A stretch of 6,966 nt of DNA from Piscirickettsiaceae bacterium. Lineage in GTDB: Bacteria > Pseudomonadota > Gammaproteobacteria > Nitrosococcales > Methylophagaceae. This document shows positions 1 through 5,366 of the stretch, one piece after another. Numbering within the stretch: position 1 is the stretch's first letter; every line of letters starts with the position of its first letter. The DNA lies in assembly GCA_030627065.1 (NCBI GenBank), contig DAOUSV010000075.1, positions 1 through 6,966 on the forward strand, given 5' to 3'. The position numbers were made by a program, and so were the translations under genes. The notes under the pieces are model-generated. The model was given only the letters and a program-made list of their open reading frames with translations. It did not search any database and had not been told where the DNA came from.

Positions 1-1259
1 AAAGTGCACGTTTGGTTGGTCATGATTTACCGTGGCTAAAAGCCTTACGCCTACAAGCTTTGGTACAGTTTAACGAGAAAAGATTGCCGTCTAAAAAAGA
101 AGAAGATTGGAAATACACTAGCTTGTGGGAGTTATCCCAGCAGTCATTTGAGCATCAAGCACCAGAGACAGAATTAAGTGCAGATCAAGTGAATCAGGCG
201 GCGTTATTAAAACAAAGTTACCGTGTTGTTATTATTGATGGTGTGTTTTCTACTACGCATTCACAACTGGTAAATTTGCCTGCAGGATTGACGATTAATT
301 GTTTATCAGAGGGTTTAACGCAAGCTCAACCTCATATTAATAAGCAAATAGAGTTGGATAAAGCAGGGTTTAATGCTTTAAATACCTTATTGATGAATGA
401 CGGGGTTGTGATTAGTGTTGATAGCGGTGTTCAAGTCGAACAGCCTATTGAAGTATTGGTAATCAATACCGGAACAACCGAGGCTTTAGCCAGTCATTTA
501 CGTCATGTGATTGTATTGGCTGATAATAGCCAAGCGACGGTGATTGAACATTATATTGGCTTGAATGATGCTGTTTCATTGACTAATGTTGTCAGTGAAG
601 TAGTTTTGGCGGCAGGTGCTGAGCTCGATCATTACAAGCTACAACAAGAATCAAGTAACTCCTTTCATATTGCGACCATGGCAGCAATACATGCAACAAA
701 AAGCCAATGGCGCACTAGTAATATTGCATTAGGTGGCAAATTGGCACGCACAGATGTTCATAGCCAATTATTAGGTGGTGCGGCTCATGTTCAGATGGAT
801 GGCTTGTATTTGCTGAATAATGACCAACATACTGACACCCATACCCGTATTGATCATGCTGTACCAAATACCACTAGTGATGAGCTTTATAAAGGCATAT
901 TAGATGACAATAGTCACGGTGTATTCAATGGCAAAGTGATGGTGCACAAAGATGCTCAGAAGACCGATGCCAATCAACAAAATCATAATTTATTACTGTC
1001 GCGGAAGTGTGAAGTTGATAGTAAACCAGAAATGGAAATCTATGCCGATGATGTGAAATGTGGTCATGGTAGTACGGTAGGGCAGCTTAATGCCGATCAT
1101 ATGTTCTTTTTACGGGCACGGGGTTTAGATGAAGTTACTGCACGTAGTTTATTAACCTATGCATTTGCAACTGATGTACTAGATCGTATTCCATCAGTAA
1201 CCATACGCCAAAGTATGGCCGCGATTATTGAGCAACATTTGCCTAAAGGTGGCAAATAA
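1..1259 (+). CDS. sufD: SufD, Fe-S cluster assembly scaffold subunit (5' end outside window)
   Basis: SufD is the catalytically inactive-looking partner of SufB in the cytoplasmic SufBC2D scaffold, where Fe-S clusters are built with the help of the SufC ATPase. The frame is open to the left edge. Numbering from the TTG at 12, the N-terminal family motif DWKYT is at residues 32-36. The beta-helix core follows. The C-terminal signature ADDVKCGHG is at about 345-353, with Cys350 and His352; the His corresponds to E. coli SufD His360 (recalled numbering), a proposed cluster-assembly ligand at the SufB-SufD interface. The helical end carries FLRARGLDE and LLTYAFATDVL. The TTG at 12 is probably not the start: E. 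coli SufD has a few more residues before the WKYT motif, and no ribosome binding site is visible in the 11 bases before it. The true start is likely 10-30 codons upstream. sufB and sufC are expected further upstream, which is inference. Identity is secure. Confidence 0.95.
   Translation, partial: SARLVGHDLPWLKALRLQALVQFNEKRLPSKKEEDWKYTSLWELSQQSFEHQAPETELSADQVNQAALLKQSYRVVIIDGVFSTTHSQLVNLPAGLTINCLSEGLTQAQPHINKQIELDKAGFNALNTLLMNDGVVISVDSGVQVEQPIEVLVINTGTTEALASHLRHVIVLADNSQATVIEHYIGLNDAVSLTNVVSEVVLAAGAELDHYKLQQESSNSFHIATMAAIHATKSQWRTSNIALGGKLARTDVHSQLLGGAAHVQMDGLYLLNNDQHTDTHTRIDHAVPNTTSDELYKGILDDNSHGVFNGKVMVHKDAQKTDANQQNHNLLLSRKCEVDSKPEMEIYADDVKCGHGSTVGQLNADHMFFLRARGLDEVTARSLLTYAFATDVLDRIPSVTIRQSMAAIIEQHLPKGGK
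1245..1252 (+). promoter_or_regulatory. Ribosome binding site of sufS
   Basis: AAAGGTGG lies inside the last codons of sufD, 7 bases before the sufS ATG at 1260. Because sufS begins on the base after the sufD stop, this site supports the chosen start and suggests translational coupling of the two genes. Confidence 0.7.
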
Positions 1260-2483
1260 ATGAGCAGCTTAGATTTAGCTAAAATCAGACAAGACTTTCC
1301 TATCTTGCACCAACAGGTACATGGTAAGGATTTAGTTTATCTTGATAATGCAGCAAGCAGCCAAAAGCCGGTACAAGTAATTGATGCAATTTCAGACTAT
1401 TATCGAAAAGATAATGCCAATGTACATCGTGGTGTTCACAAATTAAGCCAGCGTGCGACGGATGCTTATGAAGGTTCACGTTCTAAAGTACGTGGCTTTT
1501 TAAATGCACAATCAGATAAAGAAATTGTCTTTGTACGCGGTGCAACAGAAGCGATAAATCTGATCGCTCAAAGTTTTGTTCGCCCTAAGTTGCTGGCCGG
1601 TGATGAAATTTTAATCAGCCATATGGAACATCACGCCAATATCGTGCCTTGGCAAATGTTGTGTGAACAAACGGGTGCTAAGCTTAAAGTTATCCCGATG
1701 ACAGATGTGGGCGAGCTTGATTTATCGACACTTGATGAACTATTAAATGAACGGACTAAAATCCTTGCGGTAGGTCATGTTTCCAATGCACTCGGTACGA
1801 TAAATCCTATTAAAGAGATGATTGCTAAAGCACATGCTAAGAATATCCCTGTACTGATTGATGGCGCACAAGCTGTGCCTCATATGGTGGTGGATGTACA
1901 AGATTTAGACTGTGATTTTTATGTGTTTTCTGGTCATAAGATGTTTGCGCCTACCGGTATCGGTGCGTTATACGGCAAGCAAGCATTATTAGAAGATATG
2001 CCACCTTGGCAGGGTGGGGGTGACATGATTTTATCAGTCAGTTTTGAACACACCCAATACAACGAACTACCGTATAAGTTTGAAGCTGGTACACCGCATA
2101 TTGCCGGTGCTATTGGTTTAGGCGCGGCGATAGATTATATGCAAGACCTAGGTATTGCTAAAATCGCTCAACATGAACATGATTTATTAGGGGCGGCGAC
2201 CGAGAAAGTTTCTGCGATGGATGGGGTCAGGATCATTGGTACTGCCAAAGATAAAGCCAGCGTTTTATCGTTTATGATTGAGGGTGTGCATCCACATGAT
2301 GTCGGCACTATTTTTGATCAAGAAGGTGTGGCTATTCGTACTGGTCATCACTGTGCCCAACCGATTATGCAGTTTTATGGTATTCCGGCGACAGCACGAG
2401 CGTCATTTGCCTTTTATAACACAATGGAAGAAGTTGATGCTTTAGTGACGAGCATTAAGAAAGTACAGGAGTTATTCGCATGA
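1260..2483 (+). CDS. sufS: SufS cysteine desulfurase (SufU-dependent type)
   Basis: This PLP enzyme converts L-cysteine to L-alanine and leaves a persulfide on its active-site cysteine, supplying sulfur for cluster assembly. The 407 residues match the usual length (about 406). The PLP Schiff-base lysine is Lys227 in SGHKMFAPTGIG. His124 in MEHHANIVPW stacks on PLP, DGAQAVPH at 201-208 contains the PLP-nitrogen Asp, and the catalytic Cys365 lies in RTGHHCAQP. These residues fall one position after E. coli SufS K226, H123 and C364. His346 in VHPHDV aligns by spacing with B. subtilis SufS His342, the residue that takes a zinc ligand position when SufU docks; E. coli SufS, as recalled, has Tyr there. 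The ATG directly abuts the sufD stop and has a good AAAGGTGG ribosome binding site, so the start is firm. The next gene encodes the matching SufU partner. Confidence 0.97.
   Translation: MSSLDLAKIRQDFPILHQQVHGKDLVYLDNAASSQKPVQVIDAISDYYRKDNANVHRGVHKLSQRATDAYEGSRSKVRGFLNAQSDKEIVFVRGATEAINLIAQSFVRPKLLAGDEILISHMEHHANIVPWQMLCEQTGAKLKVIPMTDVGELDLSTLDELLNERTKILAVGHVSNALGTINPIKEMIAKAHAKNIPVLIDGAQAVPHMVVDVQDLDCDFYVFSGHKMFAPTGIGALYGKQALLEDMPPWQGGGDMILSVSFEHTQYNELPYKFEAGTPHIAGAIGLGAAIDYMQDLGIAKIAQHEHDLLGAATEKVSAMDGVRIIGTAKDKASVLSFMIEGVHPHDVGTIFDQEGVAIRTGHHCAQPIMQFYGIPATARASFAFYNTMEEVDALVTSIKKVQELFA
2467..2471 (+). promoter_or_regulatory. Ribosome binding site of sufU
   Basis: AGGAG lies within the end of sufS, 8 bases before the ATG at 2480. 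That ATG overlaps the sufS stop codon in an ATGA arrangement typical of translational coupling, which fits the near-equal need for a desulfurase and its dedicated sulfur acceptor. Confidence 0.75.
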
Positions 2484-2932
2484 GTTCAGCCGATTTAAGA
2501 GATCTTTATCAACAAGTGATCATGGATCACAATAAAAAGCCACGTAACTTTCGTGATATGGATGATGCTAACCATTTAGCACACGGTAATAACCCATTAT
2601 GTGGTGATGCCTTAGTTGTGTTCGTTAAGTTAAATGGCGATGTGATTGAAGATGTCAGCTTTCAAGGCAGTGGTTGTGCGATTTCAGTAGCTTCAGCCTC
2701 GTTGATGACTGAAGCAATTAAAGGTAAAACATTGCAAGAAGCTGATGCGATTTATCAGCAAGTTCATAAGCAAATGACTGGTGAAGATGTTGACGCATCA
2801 ACACTAGGAAAATTAGAAGTATTAAGTGGGGTAAAAGAATTTCCCGCACGAGTAAAATGCGCCACTTTATCATGGCACACAATGAATGCCGCTATGGATA
2901 GCGAGCACGATATTTCTATAACGACAGAATAA
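2480..2932 (+). CDS. sufU: SufU, zinc-dependent sulfur acceptor for SufS
   Basis: SufU belongs to the IscU/NifU N-terminal fold. In the systems studied it works mainly as a zinc-bound sulfurtransferase that accepts persulfide sulfur from SufS and passes it to the SufBCD scaffold. The 150-residue protein has the complete ligand set: Cys41 and Asp43 in NPLCGDAL, Cys66 in GSGCAIS and Cys127 in FPARVKCAT. Positions match B. subtilis SufU C41, D43, C66 and C128 (recalled) almost exactly. Two features separate it from IscU. The gap between the second and third cysteines is 61 residues, against about 43 in E. coli IscU, reflecting the SufU-specific insertion. The LPPVK motif recognised by the HscA chaperone is absent, replaced by FPARVK. 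The gene overlaps sufS by 4 bases and has AGGAG upstream. A role as a true cluster scaffold cannot be excluded by sequence, but the context favours sulfur transfer. Confidence 0.95.
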   Translation: MSSADLRDLYQQVIMDHNKKPRNFRDMDDANHLAHGNNPLCGDALVVFVKLNGDVIEDVSFQGSGCAISVASASLMTEAIKGKTLQEADAIYQQVHKQMTGEDVDASTLGKLEVLSGVKEFPARVKCATLSWHTMNAAMDSEHDISITTE

Positions 2933-2944
2933 ATAGGGCATACG

Positions 2945-3277
2945 ATGAGCGAAGAATATTTTGAAGTAAGTCCGGAAGAGTTAAAAGAAGATGTGATAGA
3001 GATGTTGCAAACTATCTATGATCCTGAAATACCTGTTAATATTTATGAACTGGGTCTTATTTATGAGATTGAAATCAGTGAAGAGAATAATGTTGATATC
3101 AAAATGACATTAACAGCGCCGGGTTGTCCGGTTGCACAAACTTTTCCTGGTGATATTGAATCTAAAGTAAGCACCGTACCTAGTGTTAACGAGGTTAAGG
3201 TTGAGCTTGTTTGGGAGCCAACTTGGACTAAAGACATGATGAGTGAAGCGGCACAACTGCAATTAGGCTTCTTTTAA
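2945..3277 (+). CDS. sufT: SufT-like DUF59/MIP18 family Fe-S assembly protein (short form)
   Basis: This is a 110-residue protein of the DUF59 (MIP18-like) family. Members found in suf operons assist maturation or delivery of Fe-S clusters to client proteins; the biochemical step is not settled. The family signatures are clear: DPEIPVNIYELGLIY at residues 26-40, LTAPGCPV at 56-63 with the conserved Cys61, and a tail with WEPTWTKDMMSEAAQLQLGF at 90-109. The length matches the short SUF-associated form, not the longer SufT proteins of about 170-180 residues that carry an N-terminal extension. The N-terminus is strongly acidic. It starts 12 bases after the sufU stop, with AGGG at 2935-2938 six bases before the ATG, so it is almost certainly co-transcribed with sufDSU. 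A paralogous DUF59 role, such as phenylacetate oxygenase PaaD, is unlikely given the gene context. Confidence 0.92.
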   Translation: MSEEYFEVSPEELKEDVIEMLQTIYDPEIPVNIYELGLIYEIEISEENNVDIKMTLTAPGCPVAQTFPGDIESKVSTVPSVNEVKVELVWEPTWTKDMMSEAAQLQLGFF

Positions 3278-3281
3278 AAGG
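3276..3281 (+). promoter_or_regulatory. Ribosome binding site that decides the GTG start of the malic enzyme gene
   Basis: AAAAGG overlaps the sufT stop codon and sits 7 bases before the GTG at 3289. No ATG in the malic enzyme frame is available nearby. The two ATGs at 3284 and 3287 are in another frame and lie only 2 and 5 bases from this site, so spacing favours the GTG. Confidence 0.6.
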
Positions 3282-3283
3282 CA

Positions 3284-3310
3284 ATGATGTGGATAACGAC
3301 AAGCGATTAA
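3284..3310 (+). other. Out-of-frame 8-codon mini-ORF over the malic enzyme start
   Basis: ATGATG at 3284-3289 opens a short frame (MMWITTSD) that ends in TAA at 3308-3310. It overlaps the GTG start of the malic enzyme gene in a different frame and shares its ribosome binding site. It may be only a by-product of the base sequence, or it may compete for initiating ribosomes and lower enzyme output. There is no evidence that the peptide itself has a function. Confidence 0.25.
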
Positions 3311-4941
3311 CTGGTTCTGAGTTATTAAATAATCCTTTATTAAACAAAGGAACCGCTTTTAGTGATGATGAGCGTAAAGCGCTAAAACTCACTGGATTAT
3401 TGCCTAAGCGACATGAAACAATCGAACAACAAGTGTCGCGTTGTTATCAACAATTTTCAAATATCGAAAAGCCGATCGATAAATATGTTTATTTACGTGA
3501 ATTACAAGAGACTAATGAGACTTTGTTCTATCGCCTAGTTCAAACATATATCGAAGAAATGATGCCGATCATTTACACACCTGTAGTTGGTGAAGGCTGT
3601 GAACGTTTTTCAGAGATTTATCGTCAACCTCGCGGTGTGTTTATTACCTATCCTGATCGTGAATCTATCGATGAGATTTTAGATAATGTCAGTAATGAAA
3701 ATGTAAAAGTCATTGTTGTTACCGATGGCAGTCGTATTCTTGGCTTAGGTGATCAAGGTGCTGGTGGTATGGGTATCCCAATTGGTAAATTATCGTTATA
3801 TACCGTTTGTGCTGGGGTTAATCCTGCATATACTTTGCCTATCACACTTGATGTTGGTACCAATAATCAGCAGTTATTAGATGATCCTGAGTATGTTGGC
3901 TGGAATCATAACCGTATAGAACCTCAAGACTATGATGCCTTTTTAGAGTCCTTTGTGACAGCAGTTAAAAAACGCTGGCCTGAAGCGTTATTACAGTTTG
4001 AAGATTTTGAGCAATCTAAAGCATTACCACTATTAAACCGTTATCGTGATGATATTTGCTGTTTTAATGATGATATTCAAGGTACTGCCGCAGTAACAGT
4101 AGGCACATTGTTGGCGGCAAGTCATGTTAAATCTGAACAGTTATCACAACAACGCATTGTATTTGTTGGTGCCGGTGCGGCAGGTTGTGGTATTGCAGAG
4201 CAAATTGTTGACCAAATGTGTGCAGAAGGTTTGAGTGAGCAGCAAGCGCGTAGCCAAATTTATATGGTTGGACGAGATGGCTTATTGATTGACGGGGATT
4301 CTTCAATCTTAGGCTTCCAACAAAATCTAGCCCAAAAGAAAGCTGATTTAACCGAATGGAAATATAGTGGTGATACAGCATCATTAATGGAAGTAATTCA
4401 GTTTGCCTCGCCAACAGTTTTAATCGGTGTTTCAGGGCAACCTGGATTGTTTACAGAAGCACTAATCAAAACGATGCAGCAAGCCTGTGAAAGACCCGTT
4501 ATCTTTCCACTAAGTAACCCTTCGAAACAAATTGAAGCAAGACCTGAGCAGTTAATTGAATGGACAGATGGGCTAGCTATTATTGCTACTGGTAGCCCGT
4601 TCACACCTATTGAATATAAAGGCAAGTCATACCCAATTCCACAGTGTAATAACAGCTATATCTTCCCGGGATTTGGTCTGGCGGTCATTGCCGCTAAAAT
4701 CACAAGAATCAGTGATGAAATGCTGATGCTTTCAAGTGAGATTTTGGCTGAAGCATCACCAGTAATCAAAACAGGGCAGGGTGCATTATTGCCACCATTA
4801 GCTGAGATTAGTGAACTAAGTAAAAAGATAGCCTTTGCGATTGCTAAACTAGCTCAAGAGCAAGGTCATGCACCTAAAATAAGCGATCGACAACTTAATA
4901 ATGCAATAGAAGATAACTTCTGGTTGCCGGAATACCGTTAA
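3289..4941 (+). CDS. maeA: Malic enzyme, MaeA (NAD-type) family
   Basis: The enzyme oxidatively decarboxylates L-malate to pyruvate and CO2 with reduction of NAD(P)+, linking the TCA cycle to pyruvate in the cytoplasm. The 550-residue protein resembles E. coli MaeA (565) from PLLNKGTAF near residue 16 to DNFWLPEYR at the end. Visible catalytic features are Tyr96 in MMPIIYTPVVG, Lys167 in GMGIPIGKLS, and metal ligands Glu238, Asp239 (LLQFEDF) and Asp262 (FNDDIQGTA). The Rossmann dinucleotide motif GAGAAGCG is at 294-301, followed by GVSGQPGLFTE and FPLSNPSKQIEA. At the end of the second strand of this fold the sequence reads MVGRDGLL (326-333), where E. coli MaeA, as recalled, has MVDRFGLL; the usually conserved Asp is Gly here, so cofactor preference is less certain. 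The start is GTG with AAAAGG upstream, only 11 bases after sufT, so readthrough from the suf operon is likely. No internal stop or frameshift is seen. Confidence 0.95.
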   Translation: MDNDKRLTGSELLNNPLLNKGTAFSDDERKALKLTGLLPKRHETIEQQVSRCYQQFSNIEKPIDKYVYLRELQETNETLFYRLVQTYIEEMMPIIYTPVVGEGCERFSEIYRQPRGVFITYPDRESIDEILDNVSNENVKVIVVTDGSRILGLGDQGAGGMGIPIGKLSLYTVCAGVNPAYTLPITLDVGTNNQQLLDDPEYVGWNHNRIEPQDYDAFLESFVTAVKKRWPEALLQFEDFEQSKALPLLNRYRDDICCFNDDIQGTAAVTVGTLLAASHVKSEQLSQQRIVFVGAGAAGCGIAEQIVDQMCAEGLSEQQARSQIYMVGRDGLLIDGDSSILGFQQNLAQKKADLTEWKYSGDTASLMEVIQFASPTVLIGVSGQPGLFTEALIKTMQQACERPVIFPLSNPSKQIEARPEQLIEWTDGLAIIATGSPFTPIEYKGKSYPIPQCNNSYIFPGFGLAVIAAKITRISDEMLMLSSEILAEASPVIKTGQGALLPPLAEISELSKKIAFAIAKLAQEQGHAPKISDRQLNNAIEDNFWLPEYR

Positions 4942-4996
4942 TATATACTAGTAAGTATCGAGCTTAATTTTAAAGAGTAAGAGTAGCTAAAATATA

Positions 4997-5266
4997 ATGA
5001 ATAAACGAAAAAGTATTTTACAAAGATCATCGTCTATTGTTGGCAAGGCATGTTTTTTATTGGCTGTTTTATGTGTCGTCGTTTTTTATTTTAAGGTTGA
5101 AGAACTAGGTATGCAGCATGTTATTTCTGCTAGCTTTTTAGCCTCAGCCTTTTTCTTGGTTTCTGTCGGTATTGTATTAACCGTCATTGGTAATACGGAT
5201 ATTCCAAGCTTTAAGGTAGAAGCTGTTTCAATCAGTCATAAAGATAAGAGTGAAGATAATACATAG
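4997..5266 (+). CDS. Small protein with two predicted membrane segments, unknown function
   Basis: I do not recognise a family for this 89-residue protein. It has a basic N-terminus (MNKRKSILQR) followed by two hydrophobic stretches, about residues 13-32 (through FLLAVLCVVVFYF) and 43-65 (through ASAFFLVSVGIVLTVIG). They are separated by a short polar loop with VEELGMQH. A hydrophilic tail of about 24 residues ends in charged HKDKSEDNT. The positive-inside rule predicts both ends in the cytoplasm with the short loop outside. The ATG at 4997 is chosen because the next internal Met (residue 39) would lose the first membrane segment. The ribosome binding site is weak: AAGAG at 4979-4983, about 13 bases away. 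It follows maeA by 55 bases on the same strand and faces valS. The clean hydrophobic pattern and continuous frame make it a likely real gene. Function cannot be inferred. Confidence 0.75.
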   Translation: MNKRKSILQRSSSIVGKACFLLAVLCVVVFYFKVEELGMQHVISASFLASAFFLVSVGIVLTVIGNTDIPSFKVEAVSISHKDKSEDNT

Positions 5267-5315
5267 GCGGATTAAATACCTATTGTCACATCATAATTAA
5301 TCACTAGCTTTAAAT

Positions 5316-5344
5316 ATATGCCCCACTAAATTAGTGAGGCATAT
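5316..5344 (-). terminator. Hairpin between convergent genes, probable valS terminator
   Basis: ATATGCC pairs with GGCATAT and CACTA with TAGTG around a 3-base loop. The inner and outer stems are separated by one opposed pair (5323 and 5337). Read from the + strand this is a C-A mismatch. Read from the - strand it becomes a G-U wobble, giving a continuous 13-pair stem. The - strand RNA then runs into AUUUAAA, a weak U-rich stretch, whereas the + strand side continues with UAUACGAG. The orientation therefore favours termination of valS. A secondary role for the + strand transcript is possible. The poor U-tract lowers confidence. Confidence 0.6.
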
Positions 5345-5350
5345 TATACG

Positions 5351-5366
5351 AGATAAGATCTTATCT
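5351..5366. repeat. Perfect 16-base palindrome beside the valS stop codon
   Basis: AGATAAGATCTTATCT is identical to its own reverse complement and ends one base before the valS stop codon (5367-5369 on the - strand). In valS mRNA it could fold as a 6-pair stem with a GATC loop, 6 bases ahead of the larger hairpin at 5316-5344. It may stabilise the mRNA 3' end, form part of a composite terminator or be a protein binding site. The sequence alone does not decide. Confidence 0.55.

Noticed and set aside
12..14. TTG as the start codon of sufD
   Set aside because: The reading frame continues to the window edge, no ribosome binding site precedes it, and E. coli SufD has more residues before the WKYT motif. 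The start is most likely upstream of the window.
2480..2932. Assignment as IscU from an ISC operon
   Set aside because: The 61-residue gap between the second and third cysteines, the loss of the LPPVK chaperone motif and the sufD-sufS neighbours all point to SufU.
4127..4625. Two - strand open frames (4127-4414 and 4398-4625) inside the malic enzyme gene
   Set aside because: They lie antisense within a well-supported full-length enzyme gene, and their translations show no family motifs.
4944..4949. TATACT just after the maeA stop as a -10 element
   Set aside because: The best upstream candidate (TTGCCG at 4924-4929) leaves a spacer of only 14 bases and matches the consensus poorly. A promoter here is possible but not supported.
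4945..4958. Small inverted repeat ATACT-AGTA-AGTAT as a maeA terminator
   Set aside because: The stem has only five AT-rich pairs and no T-run follows, so it is unlikely to terminate transcription.
4993..4998. TATAAT as a -10 promoter element for the small membrane protein gene
   Set aside because: It overlaps the ATG at 4997, so transcription would start inside the gene, and no -35 partner is seen at the right distance.
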